Assembly: GCA_037974965.1 (NCBI GenBank)
Contig: JBBPFI010000001.1
Coordinates: 2,728,001-2,792,000, forward strand
Reading direction: 5' to 3'
Length of the DNA: 64,000 nucleotides
Origin: Dacryopinax spathularia
Lineage: Eukaryota; Basidiomycota; Dacrymycetes; Dacrymycetales; Dacrymycetaceae
A program made the translations under genes and the position numbers. Below the pieces are notes generated by a model. The model was not told the DNA's origin and ran no database searches. It saw nothing but the letters and a program-made list of their open reading frames with translations. Positions 12,302 through 23,554 of the stretch are shown here, in pieces. Position 1 is the first letter of the stretch. Every line of letters begins with the position of its first letter.

Positions 12302-15300
12302 ATGGCCAGCGCTCTCGACGAAAAGTCTCCCATGGACGTCGCGCCCCCTCCCATTCTCGCAGCCCAGCGCTCCTCGGGAGAAGTCGGGGAGGGGAACACC
12401 TCACTCCGCGTGATCAGTACGGGCGAGACGGACACGGCGGAGAAAAGCGAGCTCTCCTCGAACGAGAAGACGCCTGCTGTGCTCGAGAAGGGAGATGGAC
12501 CCGGAGCGGCAGTGGCGGATGGAGCGATCGCCAGACGGGTAGGGGGGAATATTCGGGAGAAGGATCTGGAGGAGATTATCATTAATTCTAAATGGAGACG
12601 ACGATGGTGCGTCCCCCCTTCTTCCTACTCCTGGCTTCTGCTGGGCTGCTGGACTGCGGGGTATGGTATGGTCTGACATGATGGGAACAGGTGGCAAGTC
12701 TGGATGCCCCGCAACCCCCCTCCTCCCCCTCCCGCCTCTCTACAGGACGCGACGATCATCCCCCTCGCCACGGCCAACTTCCTCTCCGTCCTGACCTACG
12801 CCTGGATCTCACCGCTCATGACCCTGGGCTATCAGCGGCCATTGCAGGCTACAGACTTATGGGCAATGGACGATTCGCGCAAGTCCGAGCTTTTGAGCAC
12901 GAAGCTTACTGCTGCTTGGGAGCGCAGGGTGAGGGAGGCGGAGGAATGGAATGCTCGCATAGACTCTGGCCAACTCAAACCCTCTACAATCCGTAAACTC
13001 CAGGCCCGCCTCCTCAGGTGGAGGAGCGAAGACCCGCACACGGGCAAAAAAGTGCCCAGCCTCGCCTGGGCGCTCAACGACGTGTTCGGGATCGGTTTCT
13101 GGGCTGGAGGGCTGTTCAAGGTCATTGGCGACACTGCCCAGCTCATGGCTCCCCTCCTGAGCAAAAGCATCGTCCGCATGGTCGAAGGCAGCAACCCGAG
13201 CGTGGGGCGCGGAGTGCCCATGGCGATCGGCCTCTTTCTCCTCACCGTAATGGCCAGTATCTTCCAACATCAGTTCTTCTTCCGCTCGATGCACACCGGG
13301 GTGATGGCCCGCGCCGGGCTAACGACAGCGCTGTACAAACGCTCCCTCGCGCTCTCGCCGAAGAGTAGGACGATCTACCCGAATGGCAAACTGGTCAATT
13401 TCCTCAGCACGGATATCTCCCGCATCGACTACTGCGCGCAGTGGTTCCATGCGGGCTGGACCGCGCCGATCCAAGTGTCGATATGTCTTATTATCCTCTG
13501 TGTTCAGCTGGGCCCGTCGGCGTTGGCGGGGTTCGCGATATTCATCCTCCTCATGCCTGTGCAAGAGCGGGCGATGTCCTACCAGCTCGGCGTGCGGCGC
13601 AAGTCCATGATCTGGGTAGACAAGCGCGCCAAGCTGCTGCAAGAGCTCCTAGGAGGGATGCGAGTCATCAAAGTCTTCTGCTATGAACTGCCCTTCCTCG
13701 AGCGTATCACGGCCATCCGGCACGAAGAGCTCAAGGGAGTATGGAAGATCAGCATCATCCGCGCCGCCAACCAAGCGCTCGCATTCTCCGTCCCCGTCCT
13801 CGCCGCCGTCCTAGCCTTTGTCACCTACTCCCTCACAGGCCACCCCCTAGACCCAGCAATAATATTCACATGCATGTCCCTCTTCCAGCTCCTCCGCCAG
13901 CCTCTGATGTTCCTCCCCCGTGCTCTGTCGGCTATAACGGACGCTAGTAATGCGTTGGAGAGGTTGAGGGGGGTGTTCATGGCTGAGACTATGGAGGGTG
14001 CGTTGACGGTGGATGGGGACTGTAAGTGGGCAGTGAGCGTGGATCATGCGGAGTTTAGGTGGGAGACGGTGATGGCGGGTGAGAAACAGGAAGAAGGGAA
14101 GGGGGGGAAGAAGGGGAAGAAGGCGCGCGCGGCCGCTGCTGCCGAGAAGGAGAAGGAGGCAAGGGAGAAAGAAGCTGGCAATGGGAATGGGACTGAGAAG
14201 GAGAGACCGCCGGACGAACCCTTCGTTCTGAGGGACATCAACATGCATATCCCGCGCGGCCAGCTAGTCGCCATCGTCGGCCCTGTCGGATCCGGCAAGT
14301 CCAGTCTCCTCCAAGGTCTCCTAGGCGAAATGCGGCGCACCAAGGGAACTGTCACGTTCGGCGGCGCGGTGGGCTACTGCGCCCAAACCGCTTGGATCCA
14401 GAATGCCACTCTTAGAGAAAACGTCCTTTTCGGCCAGCCCTGGGACGAAGAACGATACTGGCGCGCGATCCACGATGCGAGCCTGCTTGCCGATCTCGAG
14501 CAGCTGCCGGACGGGGACTTGACGGAGATAGGCGAGAAGGGGATCAACCTCTCCGGCGGGCAGAAACAGAGGGTCAATATCGCCCGAGCATTGTACTACG
14601 ATGCGGACATTGTCGCGCTTGATGATCCGCTCTCGGCTGTGGATGCCCATGTGGGGAGAGCGCTGTTTGCGAATGCGATCCAGGGGGCGCTGAAGGCGAG
14701 GGGGAAGACGGTCATCCTCGTTACCCACGCTTTGCATTTCCTCCCGCAGGTGGACTATATCTACACGTTCCAGGATGGCGTCATTGCCGAGCACGGAACG
14801 TACGACCAGCTCGTCGCTTCGAACGGTACTTTCTCCCGCTTGGCCAAGCAGTTCGCCGGTGAGGCAGAAGAGCAGCGCCGCCGTGAAGAGGAAGAAGAGG
14901 AGCGTGAAGCCGAAGAGGGTACTTCTGCCGAAATGAAACGCGAAGTCACGACCGAAGCCGTCAAGGAGAAGATGGACAAGATCGCTTTTGGCAAAGCGGC
15001 TGGTACGGGCAAGCTGGAAGGCCGACTGATCCAAGCTGAAAAGCGCAAGACCGGGTCTGTCGGCAAACAGGTGTACGGCACGTACCTCAAAGCGGGCGGA
15101 GGGTGGGTCAATTCCCTCATGGTCCTCTTCCTCGGGAGCGCGATGCAAGCCTGCTCGGTCATGGCGACTTACTGGCTTGTCTGGTGGCAAGAGGATCAGT
15201 TCAAGAAGTCCAACGGGTTCTACATGGGCCTTTATGCCACACTGGGTGTCTCACAGGCCCTGCTCACGCTCGCGATGGGCGCGGGGATGACGTTGCTTTC

Positions 15301-17155
15301 GTATCTCGCGTCGGTGAGGTTGCATAAGGAGGCAGTGCATAAGGTGTTCCATGCGCCTATGGCGTTCTTCGATACCACCCCGCTTGGTCGGATCCTCGGC
15401 GTGCTGGGGAAGGATATCGATACAATCGACAACCTTCTCACCGGTGAGCCCGCTTATACGTATAGAAGAGCTGGAGCTGAATTTTGGCAGAATCGCTTCG
15501 AATGTTCGCTATGACGATGTCTAACGTCCTGGGCACGATCATCATCGTCACGGTCGTCACGCACTATTTCATCGTCGCGGTCGTCGTAATCCTCTTCGGC
15601 TACTTCTACTATTTCTCGTACTATACCACCTCATCCCGTGAGCTCAAGCGATTGGGTAAGTCCACCGTCCTAGACTCCTTGACGTCGCGTGATACTAAGT
15701 TGCACCCGCAGACGCTAGCCTCCGTTCTCTGCTCTACGCCCACTTTGCCGAAAGTCTCAGCGGACTGGTCACCATCCGTGCATACCAAGAGACGCCCAAG
15801 TTCCTGCGCGATAACGAGTACTACACCGACCTGGAGAACCGCGCCTTGCTGCCGACAGTGGTGAACCAGCGCTGGCTCGCTATTCGGCTCGATTTCCTAG
15901 GCGCACTCATGATCCTCGCTGTGGGGCTGATGGCGGTCGTGCAAGTGAACGGCATCTCGCCTGCTCAGGCTGGTCTTGTTTTGTCTTGTAAGCTCTAACG
16001 ATCTCTCCAACGAGTGAGAGGAGGCATGGCTGACGCGGTTGGCAGATATGACCTCCCTCACCCAAGCATTCAGCATGATGACCCGCCAATCCGCCGAAGT
16101 AGAAAACAACATGAACGCCGTCGAGCGCGTAGTGCACTACACCGCAGACGGGTATATCGCGCAGGAGAAGGCGTACCATATACCGGAGAAGACGCCGCCT
16201 AAGGACTGGCCTCAGGCGGGGGCGGTCAAGATGGAGGGTGTGAGGCTGAGGTACCGGCCGGGGCTGGATGAGGTGCTTAAGGGCGTGGATTGGAGCGTGA
16301 GGGCGGGGGAGAAAGTCGGCGTTGTTGGACGGTGAGCGAAAACAGTAACCCCGAGATGAGCCATAGGCTGATTATTTGGACAGGACTGGCGCGGGCAAAT
16401 CATCGCTGCTTATCGCCCTCTTCCGACTTGTAGAGCTTTCAGGAGGGAAGATTACCATCGACGGCCTCGACATTGCGGATATGGGTCTGCAAGACGTCCG
16501 ATCCCGGCTGTCCATCATTCCCCAAGACCCACTTCTCTTCTCCGGCACGATCCGCAGCAACCTCGACCCCTTTGGGCTCTACGACGACGCCCGTCTCTGG
16601 GACGCTCTCCGCCGGTCCTACCTCGTCGAAAGTCCCGCTTTGCCGGTCTCGTCCGCTTCGTCCATAACCGCCGCGTCGATGCACGAACCCGCGCAGCACG
16701 AGGACACGACCACGCTGCTCGAGTCGAGCAAAACAGACGACGCGCTCGAAGCGGCGGCCGCCGCCCGTTCGCGCATCCACCTCGAAACGGTCATCGACGC
16801 CGAAGGCTCCAACCTCAGCGTCGGAGAACGTTCGCTCGTCTCCCTCGCTCGCGCCCTCGTACGCGACGCCAAGATAATCGTGTTGGACGAAGCGACCGCC
16901 TCTGTCGACCTCGAAACGGACGAGAAGATCCAAAAAGTGATCCGGGAAGACTTCAAGGACCGGACGCTGATCACCATTGCCCATCGACTACGGACGATCT
17001 TGTCGTACGACACGATCCTGGTGATGGATAATGGGAGGGTGGCGGAACATGATACGCCGCTGAATCTGTTCTTGAGAGAAGGAGGGATCTTTAGGGGCAT
17101 GTGTGAGAGGAGTAATATTACTCGGGAGGAGATTGAGCGGGCTAGGGAGGCTTGA
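12302..17155 (+). CDS. ABCC-type (MRP/Yor1-like) full ABC transporter
   Basis: An ATP-driven exporter, probably of organic anions, conjugates or drugs, at the plasma membrane or vacuole. Six exons (12302-12606, 12691-15443, 15491-15655, 15712-15987, 16046-16331, 16384-17155) give 1518 residues. Order: acidic cytosolic N-terminus, TMD1 (from TYAWISPLMTLGYQRPL), NBD1 with Walker A GPVGSGKSS (about residue 632), signature LSGGQKQR (about 722) and Walker B DIVALDD, TMD2, then NBD2 with GRTGAGKSS (about 1262), LSVGERSL (about 1406), IIVLDEATASVD and TIAHR. There is no extra N-terminal TMD0, so it is a short ABCC like Yor1. NBD1 has Asp in place of the catalytic Glu after Walker B, the usual degenerate ABCC site. 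NBD1 is preceded by a Lys/Glu/Ala-rich insertion, and NBD2 carries a Ser/Ala-rich insertion of about 50 residues before its signature. Confidence 0.95.
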
Positions 17156-17752
17156 TCTTGTCGTTCTCTGTTCGTGGGAAGGTTGGAGGTGGATCTAGAC
17201 GCGGTTGGATTCGGGAAATAGATTGTTGTATTTATAACTAGTCATGGGTTCAATAGAGTTTTGTGCATTTTCATGGCCTGCCTGGAGCGAGGCACGTTCT
17301 TGTTCAAGGACGGCACGGGCCGCTTGATCTCTTTGCTCTCCTTCCCGCTCCGCTATATAACGAGTAGGGAACGACCAATGCTGATCTGGATATGGTGAGT
17401 GTAAATAAGATAATGATGTCATGCTCGTGGTTAGGTTAATAGTACAATGCGCAGCACATAAAACCTCAACGTCAACATCAAACAGTCGTGTGCTCGAAGA
17501 GGAATGGGACGGTATACAGTACACTCTAGTCTAGGTATCGCACCTGCTCTTCTCTCCCTTCTCCCTTCTCCCTTCTGGCTTCTCCTTTCTCTCGTGGCTG
17601 CAGTCCAACCTCAACCACCCACCCAAACGTGTACCCCACAGCTGCTCCCAGTAGCAACACAGCACAGATCCAGGATGGAAGGACGTTGACGGAGGGCGAA
17701 TGAGGGCGGAATCAGGAATCAGGAGGCAGGAGGCAGGAGGCAGGAGGGCAGG
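17156..17752. other. Convergent intergenic region with short tandem repeat
   Basis: 3' flanks of the ABC transporter and the GT32 gene. AT-rich near 17215-17245 (TTGTATTTATAACTAG), where the ABC transcript may end. CT-rich at 17540-17600. No gene seen. Confidence 0.5.
17719..17747. repeat. Tandem CAGGAGG repeat
   Basis: About four copies of a 7-bp unit (CAGGAGG) just downstream of the GT32 stop codon. Confidence 0.8.
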
Positions 17753-19483
17753 TCAGTAGATCCCGGTCTTCCAGCTCCCAGCAAACTTATGTTCCACCAT
17801 CGCCTGCTCATGCGCTATGCTCTTAGCGTTGAACATCCCCGTCCCGGGTGCGAAGCCTGCACACACGCACGCAATCGTATCAGCACATCTCCACAAGTCA
17901 TGGGATTCGCCCGGCAAAGGAGGAAGGAGGAAGGGGTAGAAACGATGCCGAGGGAGAAGGAGAAGGATAAGGAGAGAGATTAAGCGGATGGAAATGGGGG
18001 GATGCGTGCACGGACCTGTTACGGGGAGGACAGTGACGTCCCCTACTCTAAGCGGCCTCTCCAACCCCCTCAAAAGCGGCCACGAAAAGCTCGGCTCGCA
18101 TCCCCTCCCCCCTCCTCCTACTCCTCCTCCTCCTCCTCCTAGTCCGCCAAACCACCCTCCCCCTCCTCCTCCCCCAGCCTTCCCAGCGCACTCAGCAGGC
18201 AAAGTGATGCGTGTTAAGTAGGACAAGACCGCATCGGTCCACACCCCCGGCCCAGTCCACTCCATAACGCTCATCGGGCCCCCCATCTCCTCCCTCGCGT
18301 CTTTCACTTCCCACCCCCTGCCATGCGCGCCCGGTTTCCCTTCTGGGTGGCTGGCGTTCTGTAGTACGACCCAGGAAGCCGCGAATGCCGTTGCTGCGTG
18401 TATGCGCCTGAGGGCGTCGAGTGCGATTGGATGGTAAGGAGGGAGGACGAGTGTCCACTGGACTATTTGAAGAGGGCGGGGCCACCAGGCGTGCCAGTCC
18501 GCTCTTGTCCCTACGTCAGCCTCGATGCCCACTATCACTCCCCTCGGCGGATCATCACGCGCGACCTCTTGGTCTTCCTGTTCCCAAGCGCGCTGGACCG
18601 CTTCCTCTGCTTGGGGGGAGCTGTCGATTGTCCAGACTTCTGCGCCTCGGCCCCAGCGCGAGATGGGCTTGAGACAGATCGTGTCTGTGTCGCTGTACAC
18701 GCCCCCCTCGAGCAAAAGGACCAGATAGCGGAGCATGTCGCTCCTCAACACTCCTCTCGGCAAAGTATGCCACACCCAGGCGAGCTCGCTTTCCCACGCT
18801 TCTCCCAAGTAAGAGCGGACAAAGGAGTCGGCTGAGGAGTCGGAGAGGAACGTCCGGTTCCAGCCGGAGGACTCGGGGTTCGTTTCCCACCATGTGCGGG
18901 TCGTGTCGAGCGGAGCAGAGTCTTGCGAGCGGTGGGTTTGCCAGATCTTTTTGGGTATTGGCGGGGGGAGGTCGGTCGCTGAGGGCTGGGAGGAAAGGGC
19001 AGCGAGGAGCGGGGAGTGGAGCGAGGAGGGGAAGGCTTGGAGGATGAAGGATGTTAGGTCGGAGGTGTAGGATGTCGGGGTTAGGAGATGGAAGGAGGAG
19101 TCGGCTTCTTCCCCCAACGAGGTGAGGGGCGGGTCAGGGGGAGCGAGTTCGGAGGACTCGATAGGTCTGGGGATAGGCATGTCCGCTAGGGGCACCGCTC
19201 CTCCTCCTCCTCCGCTGCTGCTGCTCCCTGCGTCGGTGAGCGGCTGCGACAGCGGAGCTGGTGCGGAAGGGAGTGGAACGAGTAAAGAGCGTATAGACGG
19301 TCTTAATAACAGATACACCCCCACCCCGAGCAGGCAGAGAAGCTGGAGAGCCCTCCAACGTCGTTTTGACGCCATCTTCTTGCCCGCAAAGGGCAGTGAG
19401 AGCGAGAGAGGGGAGGAGGTTGTGGATGATGATGATGATGATGATGAGGTTGACGGGCGGGGGAGGTGGTTGGGGAGCGCCAT
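17753..19483 (-). CDS. GT32 glycosyltransferase, Och1-like type II membrane protein
   Basis: Probably a Golgi alpha-mannosyltransferase acting on N-glycans or glycolipids. Exons 19483-18016 and 17856-17753 (159-nt intron) give 523 residues. A Ser-rich cytosolic N-terminus is followed by one signal-anchor helix (LQLLCLLGVGVYLLL, residues about 47-61). The stem leads into IPKKIWQTHRSQD, the opening motif of the family, then LRSDMLRYLVLLLEGGVYSD with the DxD metal-binding motif TDTD at about 263-266. The last exon completes GFAPGTGMFNAKSIAH, as expected for Och1-like proteins. An unusual Gly-rich insertion, encoded by the CTCCTCC microsatellite near 18110-18150, lies inside the catalytic domain. 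ATG 19483 is chosen; a second in-frame ATG (MASKRRW) directly before the helix is an alternative. A GAT-type microsatellite encodes the N-terminal Ser run. Confidence 0.85.
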   Translation of the reverse strand: MALPNHLPRPSTSSSSSSSSTTSSPLSLSLPFAGKKMASKRRWRALQLLCLLGVGVYLLLRPSIRSLLVPLPSAPAPLSQPLTDAGSSSSGGGGGAVPLADMPIPRPIESSELAPPDPPLTSLGEEADSSFHLLTPTSYTSDLTSFILQAFPSSLHSPLLAALSSQPSATDLPPPIPKKIWQTHRSQDSAPLDTTRTWWETNPESSGWNRTFLSDSSADSFVRSYLGEAWESELAWVWHTLPRGVLRSDMLRYLVLLLEGGVYSDTDTICLKPISRWGRGAEVWTIDSSPQAEEAVQRAWEQEDQEVARDDPPRGVIVGIEADVGTRADWHAWWPRPLQIVQWTLVLPPYHPIALDALRRIHAATAFAASWVVLQNASHPEGKPGAHGRGWEVKDAREEMGGPMSVMEWTGPGVWTDAVLSYLTRITLPAECAGKAGGGGGGGWFGGLGGGGGGVGGGGRGCEPSFSWPLLRGLERPLRVGDVTVLPVTGPCTHPPISIRLISLLILLLLPRHRFYPFLLPPLPGESHDLWRCADTIACVCAGFAPGTGMFNAKSIAHEQAMVEHKFAGSWKTGIY

Positions 19484-19627
19484 CCTCCCTCTTTCTTCTC
19501 TGCGTCTTCCGAGCGGCCTTTGAGTTTTGGGGGGAATTGATCTTCCTCGTTGGTCGATCAGGGCGGGATGGGCGCAGTTCGGTGATTGGAGCGGATATGG
19601 CCACTACACTGCCCAAAGCAGACTACA

Positions 19628-19649
19628 CCAGCCAGCCAGCCAGCCAGCC
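19628..19649. repeat. CCAG microsatellite
   Basis: Five consecutive CCAG units about 145 bp upstream of the GT32 start. Confidence 0.85.
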
Positions 19650-20550
19650 GTTCGCAGCAAGAGTACTTACCAGCACACTGGCTCCCTCAAGACAGCAAGA
19701 TGAAGAAGGAAGGAGAGTCGGTGAGAGAGTCGTGATCGTGAGAGGAAGTGAGGATGGGACGACGAACGTGGTCCAGACCGGCCAGAAGGTGATAGGTGAT
19801 GGCATCGACTGCGGATTCTATTTTGGGCTCACTCACAGAGACATCAGGGTTCAGGCGCATATACGCGGACCTGGACGGGAGGGTTTTGGTGGGGGATATT
19901 GAGGGCTTGGCAGGCTCCACCGATCGTCCACCGACATGGATATCATCCATCCCTTCGATCATCCATCATCGCGTCTATCTCATCGCCGTCTGAAACCGCT
20001 CTCCCCTCCCATTCTGCGTGTCCATCTCTCATCACTCATCACCAAGCGGTGGAACGGACATACACTTCACCCGATCTATTCCTGTCCACTGTCACAGCGT
20101 TAACGGATGGATGACGTACCCGCCTCTCCAGACCCTTACAGCACCGTTTTACGCGCCTTACAGCACACACCTCTGCATTCGACATTCTGCACCGTGGACT
20201 GCAGAGCACGGCACTTCACGGGTAGAGGGGAGGGGTAACATACCCCATAAGCTCGCCTTATCCCAGCTCATGTCTCGGCTCCCTTCTCACCTCATCTCCG
20301 TGATAGAGAACCCATCGCCCGATCTCCGATCCCGAATGAATTGCGCACAGCCACGGAGCCTCACAACCTTTCTGCCATACAATAGTACTGCTGCGATGGA
20401 TGGGTCAGGTCGCAAAGCCACGGGCAAGGCACGTCCAACGCGCTGGGTAGAGCCTATCAGCTCTTTGTTCGTATGTACGTTCATGACACCTTTCCTTCCT
20501 TTGAGGGCGTGCTGTCCGTAGAGAGGGGATGGGATGTACCCCTTCGGATG

Positions 20551-20600
20551 GGATGGGCTTGGATGGGCTTGGATGGGCTTGGATGGGCTTGGATGGGATT
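20551..20600. repeat. 10-bp tandem repeat GGATGGGCTT
   Basis: Four perfect copies and one variant copy of a 10-bp unit, preceded by degenerate GGATGGGATG units from about 20527. Confidence 0.9.
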
Positions 20601-21058
20601 GAATGAGAAGGGTGGGAACGGTGGGGGATCACGAACCAGGCCGAGCTTCGATCGGTGTTGGCTCGTGTGGCGGTCTCCCGGTACCGGTCTCGCGGTCTCC
20701 CGCCCTGAACCATTCCCCCGGTGGTGTACACTCTGGCTGTCAGTCTGCCCGTCTGCCTACGACCCTCCGGGGGCAGTTATGGTCGTGGGATGTTGGGTTT
20801 CGGGCCGAAGTTGGCCGGCGCTAGGTGAGTTGTTGGGTATTTCGCCTGGATGCTGTGATCCTCCGTGAGTTGTCCATGATCTACAGTTTGCACACCTCCC
20901 ACCTCCCACCTCCCATCTCACGCCTCTCAACCCCAAATTCACTGCATGCCTGCCTCTGAGGCTGAATAAGCACTGCGCGCCCGTCTGTTGACCTCTACCT
21001 CCCCTGTCCTACGATCTCAGCCTTCCACCCCCGGTGGCCGTTGAACGGGTCATACGAC

Positions 21059-21078
21059 CAGTCCCAGTCCCAGTCCCA
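21059..21078. repeat. CAGTCC short tandem repeat
   Basis: Three copies of a hexamer CAGTCC in non-coding sequence. Confidence 0.75.
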
Positions 21079-21651
21079 CCTCTGGATGTTGCATTGATGC
21101 TTGAGGCGTTTTGCTCATTGTTGCGGTCTCGGATGCAGGATAGAGGATGCATATGTCCCACCTAGACAACTTACGCGGCCTGAAGGCCTCCACAGATACA
21201 GCGCATCCCCTGATTCTACTCTCTATCCAACCTTTGGAACCTCGTACTCGCTTGCCAATCCTCCACCAGCAGCTGAAGTACCCCAGACAGGGGAGGGCAT
21301 CAGTGTTGAAGTGCGGACATGACATTGCCTCGTTATCAGTTGTTCCTCTTGCATGGATTTTATGCGCTTTGTTCCGACAACCAGCTGGGCTTGGCGCACT
21401 GGTGGGAAGGGCTCTGCGCCATGCCCGGTTGGTCGATCCGTAGCCCACTGTGCTTCAACGCCTCCAGAGCGAAACCACGATATGTTTAAACAATAGCTCA
21501 TACCGCGCGCTAGATTGTTTCAAATAAGTAACAATATAATGAAGTCTAGAAATACAACATGTAGTTAACGAACAGCCCTTTTAGAACTTCTCTCCACGAG
21601 GTACGAAGCAAGACAGCGCTCTATACGGTGGCATGAGCAGCTACCACCCAT

Positions 21652-23039
21652 TCACAGCTCCTCAACCTCGATCCGAAACCCGCATTCCTCGCACCTCTGC
21701 TCCCCCTCCACCACAGGCCCAAACACATGCTTATGCTCCTCGTCCTTCCTCTTCTGCCACACGTTCCCCCTCGTCCTCCTCCTAAGCTCCTTCAGCTTCT
21801 CCTCAAACTTCCGGCCCCGGTTCGCCTTCTTGATCCCTTCCCGTCGCTCCCATTCGGCGTCTAAGCCCTCCGGACCGCCCCATTTCGCCCAGGCGAACGC
21901 TTCGACTTGTTTCCGCAGGAAGAGCATCATGTTGTTGTAGGTCGCGCTGTGCGGGTTGGCCTTGAGGAGATGGGGCATGGCTTGTTCGTCCCGGAGCTCC
22001 GAGTCGGTCAATAGGTAGTCCTACCCACCATGTGTGTCAGCACCAGGTTTCTACTAACAGGAGGGAGGAGAGAGTACGCACGGCCTTGCACTCCGTCTTG
22101 GTGAGCAGCGAATACTGCTCGGGGTATTTGTCCTTACACTGTGCGCACACACGCACACCATAGACCTTGTTAAACTGATGGTCGATATCGATCGTCCCGC
22201 ATTGCTCGCACCTCGGGTTCATCGACGGGTCGAGGTACACCGCTATAGCGCGCAAGTCAGCATGTGCCCATACCATATCCACCGCCCTGTCCCCTTCCCT
22301 GCTTCTCCAGTGCGTGCAAGCAGCACCCGCCGTCAAGAAGCGAGGAAGACGAGCCATAGGGGAAAGAAAGGAAAAGCAAGACGCACGAGGATCGAAATTC
22401 TGCTTCATCCGCTCCCGCTCCCTCTCCAGCTCCTTCCGCCTCAGCTCCTGCTGTCGTTCCGCCTCGCCCTTCTCGCCTTCCGTCAGGAACCCTCCTTTCG
22501 TATTGACCATCTTGGACAGATCGTACTCATAGTACGTGCCGAGCCACGAGTCCCTGGGAAGAGGTGCGTTCGGGTCGACTCGTTTTCCCGTGCCTGGGGC
22601 CTTGCTTGCACCTGCACCGTTTGAGCTTGTCGGGCCTGGGCGTGCACCTGCGCCTGGAGCAGAGGAGGATGAACCGGGCGGAGGCTGAAACCGAGCGGGG
22701 ACGGTAGGCGACGTAGAGTCCCACGGCGTAACAGTCAACGGCCGTTTCTGGTTCCCATTAACGACATTACTAGGGCCAGCTTCAGCAATCCTCCTCTCCG
22801 TCTCTTTTAGCCTCGCTTTCGCTGTTCATACTGTCAGCACGGTCTGGCGGGAAAAAAGAGGAGGGAAAGAGGGTGTGAGGGATAGACGGACCTTTGAGCC
22901 GGTTTATCTCTACTTGCCGGACTTGCTCAGGCGTGAGGCCGACATTGCGCTCTGTTACGCCTGGTCGCGGAGGAGGGGTTACGGGCGCCGCTGGAGCGGT
23001 CTGTTGGGGTCGGGGTGGTGGTGTTGACGGCCGCGACAT
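21652..23039 (-). CDS. RAD14: DNA repair protein XPA/Rad14
   Basis: The damage-verification scaffold of nucleotide excision repair, acting in the nucleus with TFIIH, RPA and Rad1-Rad10. Exons 23039-22892, 22821-22387, 22242-22082 and 22020-21652 give 370 residues. The N-terminus is Pro-rich, then a helix (LTPEQVRQVEINRLK) and a highly charged helix. The zinc finger is C-x2-C-x17-C-x2-C, starting CEQCGTIDID and ending CAQC. It is followed by TKTECKADYLLTDSELRD, the family's DYLL(T/K)D DNA-binding core. The C-terminus ends in HVFGPVVEGEQRCEECGFRI, matching the C-terminal CxxCG segment of animal XPA. Start ATG 23039 opens MSRPSTPP. The exon 2/3 junction at 22387/22242 is less certain because it falls in a variable linker. 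Three introns of about 60-144 nt. Confidence 0.93.
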
Positions 23040-23554
23040 CGCGTTTGTGGGCACGGTGGGAGAAGGGGAGGGGAGGAGGGGAGGAGGGAAAGGTGGGGAG
23101 GTGGTCGTGCGAGGTGGAGAAGTGGGCGGGCGCTTACCGATTAGGGACCTGCCAGGTTAGATGACGATCGGCTGACTAAGCGATGACTCGCTACCTAAAG
23201 CAGCGCTGCTTCTGCTTCTCTGCAGTTAGTTGTGCATCGCGGCTAATGTTCCAAGTATACGCTGTGCGTCTGTAATGATAGACCGCGCGTGAAGCAGGTA
23301 CAGGGCGGGCATTACTGTATTCGGTATCGGTCATGTCTTGAGAGGATATACAACAACCGCTTGCTATGTATCATCATGTGTCGAGGTCCCAGTACGAATC
23401 GGATCAGACGAAAGTGGGAACACATGCATGCGTGAACATCAGAAGCGTCAAGTCCTTGCAAAAAGGAAAAAAGAGAAACAGAATCCCACTTGGCCAGATA
23501 CTTGACTCAAGCGCTCTCTCATCGCCTCCAACTCCTTGCATCTCACCTCTCTCG
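23040..23554. other. Short intergenic region (XPA promoter, HIT 3' flank)
   Basis: Contains the XPA upstream region on the minus strand and the 3' flank of the HIT gene. Nothing else seen. Confidence 0.5.

Larger units (their letters stand above)
19484..21651. other. Long intergenic region with several simple repeats
   Basis: About 2.2 kb between two minus-strand genes. It holds a CCAG repeat, a decameric repeat and a CAGTCC repeat (annotated separately). No open frame has recognisable domains. The segment next to 19484 is the likely GT32 promoter. Confidence 0.45.

Noticed and set aside
14321-15190. 289-codon open frame on the minus strand
   Set aside because: It is antisense to the conserved NBD1-TMD2 region of the ABCC transporter and has no family signature of its own.
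19425-19447. GAT microsatellite as a non-coding repeat
   Set aside because: It lies inside the GT32 coding sequence and encodes the N-terminal Ser run, so it is covered there.
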